From Candidatus Palauibacter poriticola (GTDB lineage Bacteria; Gemmatimonadota; Gemmatimonadetes; Palauibacterales; Palauibacteraceae), in the NCBI GenBank assembly GCA_012270965.1, contig JAAXHJ010000092.1, forward strand, positions 1-64,000: a stretch of 64,000 nt of DNA, read 5' to 3'. Made by a program: the position numbers and the translations under genes. A model generated the notes under the pieces. That model ran no database searches and had not been told where the DNA came from. It was given only the letters and a program-made list of their open reading frames with translations. Positions 1 to 8,396 of the stretch are shown piece by piece (the stretch's first letter is position 1; each line of letters begins with the position of its first letter).

Positions 1-851
1 CCGTGTGCGTGCTCCCGGGCACCGGGCGGGCCCGAGACCAGACGGTGGCGCGACTGGAGGCCGTGCTCGAGGAGCGGGGGCTGCGCGGCCGGCCCGAGAC
101 GAGCGCGCGCGCGCCTCTGGAGCGGGCCGCGGGCTACGCGTGGGCGGGATTGCGCGGAGTGCTCGGCTGGCTGGGCCCCCGGCCGCTGAGCGCGCAGGAG
201 TGCCTGGAACGCAACCGGCACAACGAATGCACCGCGTGGTCCGTCGAGCCGATCCACGTCGTCGCGCCCGGCACGCCCATCACCGTCACCTGCCCCGCGG
301 GATTCGACTTCGAGTATTCGTCGGGGAACTGCGTCCGCACGGGTTCCAGTCCGGTGCCCCCCGTCTGGCCGGGCAACACGGGCAACTCCGGCGGAGCGGC
401 ACCGCCCCCACCGCCGCCCACCTGCACGGACGACCAGATCGCGATCGCGGACGAGTACGACGATCCGTCGGCCTGGCCCTGCACCGCGTTCACTCACACT
501 GTGTTGGACGGCGGGAGCCACGGCCACAAGACCGGCTACCTGTCGGACGGCTACCTGTCCGGGCGCGCCGCCGTGCTGTCGGCGGTGCCGGGCGCGTGGA
601 TCAACTCCGACTGGCGCTGCCCGATTGGCAACGCGGCGCTCAAGAACAGTTCCTCGAAGAGCCAGCACGTGCAGGGGGCGGCGGGCGACTTCGACGCCAA
701 GGACTTCGATCTCGATCTCTGGATAACGTTTGAGGAGGCAGCGAAGGCAGCCGGGGCGAGCGCGTATTCGTGGTATCCGGGCACTCCGGAGTGCGCCGCC
801 TCGCCGAGCGGGTGGTGCTATTCGACCTACATCCACATCGACTGGAGGTGA
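1..851 (+). CDS. M15-type zinc D,D-peptidase-like secreted protein (5' truncated by window edge)
   Basis: The C-terminal ~120 residues carry the zinc-site pattern of the peptidase M15A/hedgehog-like fold: SQHVQGAAGDFDA (His222 and Asp229 counted from codon 3) and YIHIDWR (His278, Asp280). Family members cleave D-amino-acid peptide bonds in peptidoglycan. Upstream lie a Cys-bearing segment (TCPAGFDFEYSSGNC) and a Pro/Gly linker ending CTDDQIAIADEYDD. The decayed paralogue at 1918-2820 has matching sequence further upstream, including a lipoprotein-like leader, so this gene very probably begins before base 1. The stop lies 3 bases before the next start, so the two genes form a pair. The peptidase call rests on motifs only; activity is inferred. 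Confidence 0.6.
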   Translation, partial: VCVLPGTGRARDQTVARLEAVLEERGLRGRPETSARAPLERAAGYAWAGLRGVLGWLGPRPLSAQECLERNRHNECTAWSVEPIHVVAPGTPITVTCPAGFDFEYSSGNCVRTGSSPVPPVWPGNTGNSGGAAPPPPPPTCTDDQIAIADEYDDPSAWPCTAFTHTVLDGGSHGHKTGYLSDGYLSGRAAVLSAVPGAWINSDWRCPIGNAALKNSSSKSQHVQGAAGDFDAKDFDLDLWITFEEAAKAAGASAYSWYPGTPECAASPSGWCYSTYIHIDWR

Positions 852-854
852 CCT

Positions 855-1676
855 GTGAGAATCCGAACCGCCGTCCTGTGCGCGGCCGCGCCCCTTGCGT
901 TTGCGACCGGAGTCTCCGGCCAGGCGCGCGAGGAACAGCCTCCGATGAGCGAGCCAGCGGCGGCTGCCGCGCTCATGGACAACCGGCTCACGCCGGAGCG
1001 GGACCGGGCGCTCCAGCTCGCCACGGAGCTCGGAGCGCACGCCAGCGCCAACCTTAAGGCCGCCGTGATCGAAGCCGCGTGGGCGGAACTTCGAGGCGAA
1101 TTGGACCGGCCGGAGGACTCCGAGGCGATCTTCGACTACGTGTGGGCTGTGGGGCGCCTGCGCGACCCGCGCGCGATTCCGTTCATGATCGTGGCCTTGG
1201 GCACCGGCGCAGCGATGCCGAACGCGCTCGCCGATCTCGCCCCGGCCGCCTTCCCCGCCGTGCTGGAGGTGGTCGAGAATCCGGAAGGGTACTTTGGGCA
1301 GGTGTCGGGCGGGTTGACGGCGCTCCGGTTCATGGTCGAGGACGGTTCGCTCAACGAACGCCAGTTGGAACGGGTCCGCGAGATCGCACGGGAACGCCTT
1401 TCCGGCACTCAGGATTACATCGTGGCCAGTACGGCCGTGAGGCTTGCGGTGGTGCTCGGAGACCCGCAGTTGCGGCGGATCGTCGAGACGCTGGCGACCG
1501 ACCGAACCGCCGCCGAGGCCTTGGTATCACCCTACCTGTCAGACGGAACACCCACCCGTTTCTACGAGCAGCGTCTAAGCCGCATCCAGGATCGTGCCCG
1601 CAAACTACTGGCGGGTCCGGTGGACTTTGGGCCGTTCCGTCGCCCCGGTCTCGCCCCGAGGAAGGGTCAGCGTTAG
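855..1676 (+). CDS. secreted HEAT-repeat-like alpha-helical protein
   Basis: This 273-residue protein begins with a signal peptide (about residues 1-22, ending SGQA), followed by all-helical repeats with the HEAT-like signature LRDPRAIPFM and further helical pairs (TALRFMVEDGS, AVRLAVVLGD). The GTG start at 855 follows a GGAGGTGA ribosome site that overlaps the stop of the peptidase-like gene, so the pair is probably co-translated. A second copy of its C-terminal two thirds is fused into the pseudogene downstream, and a third remnant lies near 3770. HEAT-like proteins bind partners; the pairing suggests a partner or regulator of the peptidase-like protein, but nothing shows this directly. Confidence 0.6.
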   Translation: MRIRTAVLCAAAPLAFATGVSGQAREEQPPMSEPAAAAALMDNRLTPERDRALQLATELGAHASANLKAAVIEAAWAELRGELDRPEDSEAIFDYVWAVGRLRDPRAIPFMIVALGTGAAMPNALADLAPAAFPAVLEVVENPEGYFGQVSGGLTALRFMVEDGSLNERQLERVREIARERLSGTQDYIVASTAVRLAVVLGDPQLRRIVETLATDRTAAEALVSPYLSDGTPTRFYEQRLSRIQDRARKLLAGPVDFGPFRRPGLAPRKGQR

Positions 1677-1873
1677 GTGAACCGGCTCCGGCGGCGCCAG
1701 CGGCCCGTAGCGCGGAGCCGGAGCGTTCCGCCCATCCAAAATGGACACGAGCAGCGGTTTGGAGTTGCCCCGGCGGTCTCAACCGGTGAACGCAACATCT
1801 TGGCAGTGGCTGTTCAAGTTGCCGGGAGGTATGCGATGCGCCGACGGGGGAAGTACGGGAGGCTGAGCGAAGC
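1677..1873 (+). other. spacer without a recognisable gene
   Basis: About 200 bases between the intact HEAT-like gene and the first remnant of the repeated cassette. It is open in one frame, but the translation is Arg-rich with no domain or family resemblance, so I do not call a gene. Confidence 0.4.
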
Positions 1874-1935
1874 GGGTTCGACTTCGAGTATTCGTCGGCG
1901 ACCTGCGTACGCACCGGTTGTTCCGGTGGCGCCTT
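1874..1935 (+). pseudogene. short remnant of the M15-type peptidase-like gene
   Basis: In the frame starting at 1874 the translation reads GFDFEYSSATCVRTG, almost the same as GFDFEYSSGNCVRTG in the intact gene at 300-345. No flanking part of that gene is present in frame on either side. It is an isolated scrap of an additional cassette copy. Confidence 0.6.
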
Positions 1936-3515
1936 CCCCCCCCTTCCCGGCCGCCCGGCGCGTGCCCGCCCGCGGCACCCGCGGTTCTTGCCGCGGCGAC
2001 CCTCGCCGGGTGCGGCGACTCGCCCTCGGGGTTGCCCGATCCGCCCGCCGGGGGGACCGGGGCGCGGCGGCGGCCGTCGTGTCCGAGACCGTGTTCGGCG
2101 ACGCCCGGGACGGGGACGGTCTTCCGCCGTGGGAGGAGGTGTTCGCCGCCATGGACGCGCCCGGCTGCGTGGCGCACTTCCGCAAGGTGGACGGGAGCTG
2201 CGTGGCGAGGGAGTACCGGCTCCGGTACCGCGGCGCCGCGCCGGGGAGGCGGGCGCGGTGGTCCCCCCTCGTGCACACCGTGAACGTGGCGGCGTCGGTT
2301 CGGACGGAGGACGGCGGCGTGCGCGAGTTGCCGGTGCGCGTGGGCATCCGGCCGGTGTGCCGGCGGCCGGCCTCGGCGGCGGGGCAGTCGGCGGCGGCGG
2401 GTTTCGTGGAGCGGCTGCTGGCGGAGCGCGGGCTCGCGGTTCCCTCCGCGGCGTCGTCGGCGCACGCCGTTCCGGAGGCGGACGGCTGGGCGTCGGCGCT
2501 GGCCCCGCGCGGCCGCCGGGCTGCTGCTGCCCCGTCCGTTGCTGGCGCAGGAGTGCGTGGACCTCGTGTGCCCGGAGATCGTGGTGACGGTCTCGCCGGA
2601 CCCGTGTCCGCTCGGGTTCGACCGGGAGGAGGACACCGGGGAGTGCGTCGAGAACTTCGTCGGCGAGGGCGCCGGAGGGGGCGGCGGAGGCGGCGGCTCG
2701 GGCGGCTCCGGCGGCGGCTCCGACCCGCCCGCGCCTCCCGATCCCTCGTGCACGGACGACCAGATTGCGATCGCGGACGAGTACGACGACCCGGTGGCGT
2801 GGCCCTGGCTGCGGCGGCCGCGCTCATGGATGGCCGGTTGACGCCCGAGCGGGACCGGGCGCTCGCGCTCGAGCTTGGGCCGCGCGCCGGGGCGGAACTG
2901 CGGGGCGCGGTGATCGGCGCGGCGTGGGCCGAATGGCGGGGCGAGACGAACCGGCCCGAGGGCTCCGAGGCGGTGTTGGACTACATGGACGCCGTCGCGG
3001 CACTGCGGGACCCGCGCGCGATCCCCTTCCTGATCGCGACCTCCGGCACCGGACAATGGGCCGCGAACGCGCTTGCCGACCTGGGGGCGGCCGCCTTCCC
3101 CTCCGTGCTCGCGGCCGCGTCCGATCCCGGCGAGTACTCGCTCCGCGTCGCGGGAGGGGTGACGGCGCTCCGGTTCATGGTCGAGGACGGCTCGCTCGAC
3201 ACGAGCCAGTTGGAACGGGTCCGCAAGGTAGCCCGGGACCGCCTTTCCGGAACGCAGGATTACATGGTGGCCAGAGACGCCGTCAGGCTCGCCGTGGTGC
3301 TCGGAGACCCGGAGCTGCGGCGGACCGTCGAGCGGATCGCCGCCGACCGCACGGCCGCCGAGACGCTCGTGTCCCCCTACCTGTCCGACGGCACGCGCAC
3401 CCGCTTCTACGAGGACTACCTAAACTCCATCCAAGACGATGCCTGCCGGCTATTGGCGGGGCCGGTCGATTTCGGGCCGTTCCGTCGCCCCGGTCCTGCT
3501 TCGAAGAAGGATTAG
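1918..3515 (+). pseudogene. decayed, fused paralogue of the peptidase-like and HEAT-like gene pair
   Basis: Coding homology hops between frames. A lipoprotein-like leader (VLAAATLAGCGDSP, near 1975-2040) is in one frame. The following domain (DAPGCVAHFRKVDGSC to LLAERGLAVPS, about 2085-2500) is in another. The Cys/linker segment (LAQECVDLVCPEIVVTV to CTDDQIAIADEYDD, about 2540-2795) returns to the first frame. Immediately after DDPVAWPW the sequence changes to AAAAALMDGRLTPERDRAL, the middle of the HEAT-like gene, and continues to its normal C-terminus at 3515. The M15 zinc domain and the HEAT protein's signal peptide are therefore deleted, fusing two genes. The 3' part (about 2810-3515) stays open and very similar to 970-1676, so a truncated product is possible but lacks a clear start. 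Confidence 0.7.
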
Positions 3516-3599
3516 TGTGGTGTCCGAAACATAACGCCTCTACTCGGAGGCGGCCGCGAGCACCTTCCGGGCCCGGTCCACCATCTCAAGAATCTGTTT

Positions 3600-3850
3600 G
3601 CCGACTCCTCGTGTGCGAGGAGATCGTGGTGACGATCCCCACCGAGCCGTGCCCGCCGGGTTTCGACCGGGACGAGTTCTCCGGGAAGTGCGTCGAGAAC
3701 TTCGTCGGCGAGGGCACCGGAGGGGGGTGGCAGTCCCGGGAATCCAGCAGGTTATCGAGAGGATTGCTACGAACCGTGCCGCCGCCGAGGCGCTCGTATC
3801 GCTCCATCTGCCCAGCGGGGAGATCGTTCTCGATTACCCTTCGAGCGGCG
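3600..3850 (+). pseudogene. third, heavily deleted cassette copy
   Basis: One frame encodes CEEIVVTIPTEPCPPGFDRD and FSGKCVENFVGEGTGG, matching the Cys/linker segment of the second copy. From about 3745 a different frame encodes VIERIATNRAAAEALVS, matching VERIAADRTAAETLVS near the C-terminus of the HEAT-like protein. Nearly the whole peptidase and HEAT regions have been lost between these pieces. Confidence 0.6.
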
Positions 3851-3869
3851 ATCTTCGAGCTTGGCGTGT

Positions 3870-4445
3870 CGCCGATGACCGCGAACATCGCGTGCCCGGG
3901 TGGGATGGCGTATGTGCAGATCGGTAATCGGCTGCTGGCACACACGATGGACGGGGCAACGACCGAAATTCCGATTCCACCGCCACTCGCCGAGGATGCC
4001 GCCGAGAGGAGGCCCCCCCCCGGACGGCAACCGCTACTTTCCGTGGTATGTGAGCCTGTCGACGGATGGCCGGGGCCGACTCGTCCTCGGCCAGTTTCCC
4101 CGGCGGGGACACGAGTTGGCCGGGGCCATGATCGATCCCCCGACGGGCTGCCACTCGCTGATCCTAGATCGTGGAGACCGAATCCTGGGACGTCGCTTCA
4201 TGGGGGTCCACGCGGACAGCGCGGTCGTGTACCACCGCCACACCGGTGCGCGGGAGGTCGAAGGCCGGATCGTCAACTACGCGGAGACCAGCGCCTATCG
4301 AATCGCGCTTCACCCGCTGCGCCGCATCGACGGGGAACCCTGTCCACCGCCGGACGTTGGTCCGCAGGAGCGCGGAGCGGCCGGAGCGGGGCAGCGGGCC
4401 GGTAGTCTGGAACGAGGTGTGCCGATGCCGGAGGTGCCGCGATGA
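3870..4445 (+). pseudogene. C-terminal part of a 6-bladed beta-propeller-like gene, frameshifted
   Basis: The frame covering 3875-4010 reads GGMAYVQIGNRLLAHTMDG and then loses sense at a run of C residues around 4013-4020. A second frame takes over with NRYFPWYVSLSTDGRGRL, GRRFMGVHADSAVVYHRH and VNYAETSAYRIALHPL up to the stop at 4445. The alternating strand-like segments resemble the 6-bladed propeller proteins common in this kind of genome, but only the last blades are present. A homopolymer sequencing error could mimic the frameshift; the missing N-terminus could not be explained that way. Confidence 0.45.
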
Positions 4446-4700
4446 ACGCGTGGTGGCTCATCGTACCCGTGGCGATCGGGGCGTTGATGATGGCTGCGGG
4501 TCACACAGGGGCGAAGGCGTGGACGGCAAGTGCCGGGTCTTGCGCGACGCGCAACCGACGACTCCGGCGGCGGCTGCGTGCGACCCCCCGGTGCCGCGCG
4601 ACAGAGGATCCCGCTGCGGACACCGGCTCCGCCTTCTTGCCAGATCGGCACGTTTCGACCACCCTGATTCAGATCAGCGGCCACGAGCCGTTCGCGGGAA
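4442..4700 (+). pseudogene. possible small membrane-protein gene remnant
   Basis: An ATG at 4442 overlaps the preceding stop (ATGA) and follows GGAGGTG. It encodes MNAWWLIVPVAIGALMMAAG, a clear membrane segment, then AKAWTASAG. The frame then runs on into Arg-rich nonsense overlapping the next gene, so the natural end is lost. It may be the broken last gene of the propeller unit. Low confidence. Confidence 0.25.
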
Positions 4701-4721
4701 ATGTCGAAGGAGGGTGTGCGA

Positions 4722-6086
4722 ATGCTGCGGAATCACGGGCTGAACCGCCGGGCGTTTCTCAAGAGCACCGGAGCCACCGCCGTCCTCGGCGCCGTCGGGG
4801 CGCGTTCGGCGCTCGCGAGCGAGGTGGCGGCAAGCCCCCTTCACGCCTCCGACCGCCCCTCCACCCCGGAAACGTTCGACTTCGACGAGATCTACGACCG
4901 GCGCGGGACCGACTGCGTCAAGTGGGACCGCGCGATCGAGCAGTACGGGCCGGAGATCGAGGTCGGCATGGGGATCGCCGACATGGACTTCCGCGCCGCG
5001 CCCTGCATCACGCAGGCGATCGCCGAGCGCTCCAAACACGAGAACTGGGGCTACCAGCACCGCGACAGCTCGTTCACGGACGCGGTCGTGGCGTGGAACC
5101 AGCGCCGCTACGGACTCGACATCGACCCATCGACCATCGTCTGGACCTCCGGCGTCCACCCCGGAATCATCGCGGGACTCCACACCTTCGCCCCTCCCGG
5201 CAGCCGGGTCCTGATGACGACCCCCACCTACAACGGCTTCTACTCGGACCTCCGCTTCGCGCGGAACGTCGCCGAGGACAGCGAAATGAAGGTGGTGGAC
5301 GGTGTGTACGAGATCGACTGGGACGACTTCGAGCGCCGCGTGCAGCGGGTCCACGCCTTCATTCTCTGCAACCCTCAGAACCCCACGGGCAACTGCTGGT
5401 CGGCGGAGGACATGACGCGCATGGGCGAGATCTGTCTCGAGCACCGCGTGCCGGTGCTCTCCGACGAGATCCACTGCGATTTCGTGACGAAGGGACGGAA
5501 ATACACCCCGTTCGCCAGCCTCGACCCGAAGATCGTCGACAACAGCGTCACCTTCAAATCCAACAGCAAAACCTTCAGCCTCGCCGCCAACAAGGTCGCC
5601 TGGTACTTCTCGACCAACCCCGCGTTCATGCAGCGCCTGCGCCAGAACACGCGGGCGGATCTCAGTACGCTGGGCATGTACGCGGCCCGCGCCGCCAATG
5701 ACGAGGGCGATGAATGGCTGGACCAGCTCCTCGTCTATCTCGACGGCAACCACGACCTGACCGAATCCTACATCCGGGATAACGTGCCGGGCGTGAGCTA
5801 CACGAAGGCGCAGGGCACCTTCCTCGCCTGGCTCGACATGGGCGGCCTGATGGACCGCATCGACGCGCGGGGGAAGGCGGCCCGCGAGAACCGCACCGCC
5901 GCGCAGCCCGTGACGCCCGAGAAGATCCTGCAGCGCTGGCTGGCGGCGAACGCCCGCATCTACCTCAACGAGGGGCCCAGCTACGGGACCGGCGGTGCCG
6001 GACACATGCGGATGAACATCGCGACCTCGCGCACGCTCGTGAAGCGCGCCCTCGACAACCTGTCCAATGCGGTCGCGGAGCTTTAG
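4722..6086 (+). CDS. Tat-signal PLP-dependent MalY/PatB-family aminotransferase or C-S lyase
   Basis: A fold-type I PLP enzyme of the MalY/PatB (cystathionine beta-lyase-like) group. Visible are NPQNPTGN (about 217-224), SDEIHCDF (247-254) and the PLP lysine in SNSKTFSLAANK (Lys283). The N-terminus NRRAFLKSTGATAVLGAVGA is a twin-arginine signal followed by a hydrophobic stretch, so export is predicted. I chose ATG 4722 over the in-frame ATG 4701 because AAGGAGGG (4707-4714) sits 7 bases before it. Family members cleave cystathionine or transaminate amino acids; the substrate cannot be read from sequence. It is a single gene after the pseudogene region. Confidence 0.85.
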   Translation: MLRNHGLNRRAFLKSTGATAVLGAVGARSALASEVAASPLHASDRPSTPETFDFDEIYDRRGTDCVKWDRAIEQYGPEIEVGMGIADMDFRAAPCITQAIAERSKHENWGYQHRDSSFTDAVVAWNQRRYGLDIDPSTIVWTSGVHPGIIAGLHTFAPPGSRVLMTTPTYNGFYSDLRFARNVAEDSEMKVVDGVYEIDWDDFERRVQRVHAFILCNPQNPTGNCWSAEDMTRMGEICLEHRVPVLSDEIHCDFVTKGRKYTPFASLDPKIVDNSVTFKSNSKTFSLAANKVAWYFSTNPAFMQRLRQNTRADLSTLGMYAARAANDEGDEWLDQLLVYLDGNHDLTESYIRDNVPGVSYTKAQGTFLAWLDMGGLMDRIDARGKAARENRTAAQPVTPEKILQRWLAANARIYLNEGPSYGTGGAGHMRMNIATSRTLVKRALDNLSNAVAEL

Positions 6087-6130
6087 TCACGTCAGCAACG
6101 GAGAACCCGGCGGCAGCGGAGAAGCCCGGC

Positions 6131-6544
6131 ATGCCGCGCGCGGTCGCCTCTTTCGAGGTCACCGGGTGGGATCAGGGTGAACCCGAGTCCGGCGCCGAGG
6201 GGCCGACCCTCTCGCACGCCACCGTCCTGAAGCGTTTCAGCGGGGATCTTGTGGCCGAGAGCGAGGCCCGACTCCTCATGTGTCAGGCGGATGTGGAGGA
6301 TATCACCGCGGGAGCAGGCTACATCGCTCGCGAGGTTGTGCGGGGGGCGCTCATGGGACGCGAAGGGGCGTTCGTCATGCAACACTGGGGGCTGAGCGCG
6401 AGTGGCAGCGAAGAGACGGGCGGACGGATCGTGCCGGGTTCGGCGACCGGCGACCTGAAGGGACTGACGGGCTCCGTCGAGATCGCCGTAGACGCTGACG
6501 GAGCGCACACGCTGACGATCGACTACGAACTTCCGGACGCGTGA
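6131..6544 (+). CDS. DUF3224 domain protein
   Basis: The 137-residue protein matches the DUF3224 pattern along its length: an early FEVTGWDQ strand, VLKRFSGDLVAES, an aromatic/Gly centre AGYIAREVVRGALMGREGAF, VMQHWG, then VVPGS-like IVPGSATGDLKGLTGS and a final LTIDYEL. These proteins form a small lipocalin- or AOC-like barrel of unknown function. No signal peptide is seen. It follows the PLP gene by 45 bases on the same strand. Confidence 0.75.
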   Translation: MPRAVASFEVTGWDQGEPESGAEGPTLSHATVLKRFSGDLVAESEARLLMCQADVEDITAGAGYIAREVVRGALMGREGAFVMQHWGLSASGSEETGGRIVPGSATGDLKGLTGSVEIAVDADGAHTLTIDYELPDA

Positions 6545-6550
6545 GGGCGC

Positions 6551-6640
6551 GAGCGCGTGGGGTGAGGACGGGTGAGGTCGGGACGCGTGAGGTCCGGACG
6601 CGCGTGAGGTCCGGACGCGTGAGGCGGCGGGAGACGCCGC
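6551..6640 (+). repeat. short tandem repeat, unit GTGAGGTCCGGACGC
   Basis: About five imperfect head-to-tail copies of a 10-17 base unit built on GTGAGG(T)CCGGACGC follow directly after the stop of the DUF3224 gene. The internal CCGGACG motif recurs with spacing changes (GTCGGGACGC, GTCCGGACGC), typical of slipped-strand expansion. No coding role is seen. Confidence 0.7.
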
Positions 6641-6736
6641 GACCCGCCGATGCCTTGCCGCGCGCTTCCGGTTTTGGCACCGTAGCTCCATGCCGGACGA
6701 GGCGGGCCGGCGTTTCTTTCTGAGAGGGATAGTACG

Positions 6737-8344
6737 ATGAAAAGATGGTCCCCGATGCTTCCGGCGTTCCTCCTCGGCGCGATGCTGTCGACGGCTCCGG
6801 CGCAGGTCGAGGCACAATTCGATGAGGTCGGATCGATCACCTTCCCGACCTCCGCCACCGGCGAGGCCCAGCAGCACTTCCTGCGGGGCGTGGCGATCCT
6901 GCACAGCTTCGGATGGAAGCAGGCGCGGGAGCAGTTCCACGCGGCGCAGGAACTGGATTCCGACTTCGCGATGGCGTACTGGGGCGAGTCGCTGGCCTAC
7001 AATCACCCGCTCGTGTCGCAGATGGACGCGACGGAACCCCGCAAGGCGCTCGAACGGCTGGGCGCGACCCCCGAGGAACGTCTCGCGAAGGCGCCCACGG
7101 ACCGCGAAAAGGGCTTTCTGAAGGCGGTCGAGATTCTGTGGGGCGAGGCCGACCACGTCGAGCGGCGCGTCGGCTACATGCAGGCAATGCGCGACCTGTA
7201 CGAGGACTATCCCGAGGATTCCGAGATCGCGGCCTTCTACTCGCTGGCGCTGCTCGGGGCGACGGCGGCCACGCGCGATCTGAGCCAGCGCTGGAACGTG
7301 ATGGCGGGAGCGATCGCGCTCAAGCTGTTCAATCAGAACCCCATGCACCCGGGCGCGGCGCACTACACGATCCACTCGTTCGACAATCCGATCATGGCCC
7401 CGCTGGCGCTGGACGCCGCCTACGCCTTCGCCGACATCGCGCCCGCGGTTTCCCACGCGCGGCACATGCCGACTCACATCTTCATCCAGCACGGGATGTG
7501 GGAGCGCGTGTCAGGCAACAACCAGTCGGCCTACGACGTCGCGCAGGAGCTGTGGCAGCCCGGGGACGCGGTGGGCGACGCGGTGCACGCGCTCGACTGG
7601 GGACAGTACGGCGACCTGCAGCGCGGCGATTACGAGAAGGCGCGGCTTTGGATGGACCGGCTCGCCGACATGGTCGACAACGAGGGCTTCGCGACGACGG
7701 GCGGGGCGCGCGGCGCGGCCGGCATCGCGCGGGCCCGGAACGCGGTCTCGCTCCTCAAGGCACGCTACATCGTCGAGACCGAACAGTGGGAGACGCAGCC
7801 GATCACGGAAGACTCCCCGGCGCACGAACTCCTGGCCACGGGACTCAGCGCCCACCGCATGGGCGACCAGGCGGTCGTCACCGAGGCCGAGGCCGCCCTG
7901 CAGGAGCTGTCGGACGGCGACGGCTACACCCACGTCATACACAAGCAGGTCGGAGCGCTCCGGCACGCCGCCATGGACCACCCCGACGTGGCGATCGGCC
8001 TCATGGACGAGGCGGAGGCGGAGGTCATGAGCATGGCGCCGCCGCGCGGCTCCGCGACCCCGGTCAAGCCTGTGCACGAACTCTACGGCGAAATGCTGCT
8101 CGAACTCGGGATGCCGGAGGAGGCGATCGAGAAGTTCGAGCTGTCGCTGCTGCGGATGCCCAACCGGCCGCGTTCGCTCCTCGGCCTGGCCCGGGCGCAC
8201 CACGCCAACGGTGACGCGGTTCTCGCCGCCGAAGCATACGCGAAGGTCGCGGATCTGTGGAGCGGACACGGGCACGCCGGCCTTGTGGAGGCCGAGGCCT
8301 TCCTGAACGATGCCGAGAGCGAGGGGAACCAGGGGAACCGGTAG
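6737..8344 (+). CDS. secreted tetratricopeptide-repeat protein with HPGAAHY/HMPTHIF motifs
   Basis: A 535-residue protein with a signal peptide (residues 1-26, cleavage near VEAQ). Helical TPR-like pairs occupy the N-terminus (HFLRGVAILHSFGWKQAREQF, DFAMAYWGESLAYNH) and C-terminus (GEMLLELGMPEEAIEKFELS, LGLARAHHANGD). The middle carries the conserved histidine motifs HPGAAHYTIHSFD and HARHMPTHIF, which mark a widespread family of secreted TPR proteins of unknown function; the histidines could bind metal. It starts at ATG 6737 after AGAGGGATAGT and is followed by a possible hairpin terminator. Confidence 0.75.
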   Translation: MKRWSPMLPAFLLGAMLSTAPAQVEAQFDEVGSITFPTSATGEAQQHFLRGVAILHSFGWKQAREQFHAAQELDSDFAMAYWGESLAYNHPLVSQMDATEPRKALERLGATPEERLAKAPTDREKGFLKAVEILWGEADHVERRVGYMQAMRDLYEDYPEDSEIAAFYSLALLGATAATRDLSQRWNVMAGAIALKLFNQNPMHPGAAHYTIHSFDNPIMAPLALDAAYAFADIAPAVSHARHMPTHIFIQHGMWERVSGNNQSAYDVAQELWQPGDAVGDAVHALDWGQYGDLQRGDYEKARLWMDRLADMVDNEGFATTGGARGAAGIARARNAVSLLKARYIVETEQWETQPITEDSPAHELLATGLSAHRMGDQAVVTEAEAALQELSDGDGYTHVIHKQVGALRHAAMDHPDVAIGLMDEAEAEVMSMAPPRGSATPVKPVHELYGEMLLELGMPEEAIEKFELSLLRMPNRPRSLLGLARAHHANGDAVLAAEAYAKVADLWSGHGHAGLVEAEAFLNDAESEGNQGNR

Positions 8345-8362
8345 CGGCTTCCCCCATCCGCC

Positions 8363-8381
8363 GGGCCCCGCGAAGGGGTCC
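8363..8381 (+). terminator. candidate hairpin between convergent genes
   Basis: GGGCCCC (8363-8369) pairs with GGGGTCC (8375-8381) across a five-base loop; one G-T pair is included. It sits between two convergent genes. There is no T-run, so it could be a Rho-independent-like pause or simply a stable hairpin. Confidence 0.35.
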
Positions 8382-8396
8382 GGGACGGAATCCCGC

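Noticed and set aside
4442-5701. 419-codon gene starting with a membrane segment
   Set aside because: Only the first ~30 codons look like protein; the remainder overlaps the PLP gene in another frame and is Arg/His-rich.
4674-6005. Long open frame of 443 codons on the minus strand opposite the PLP enzyme
   Set aside because: Its translation is Arg/Val/Gly-rich with no domain, and the plus strand has complete PLP-enzyme motifs. In GC-rich DNA antisense frames stay open by codon bias.
6551-6640. Possible CRISPR array
   Set aside because: Units are only about 10-17 bases with no spacers of constant length and no cas genes nearby; it is a simple tandem repeat.
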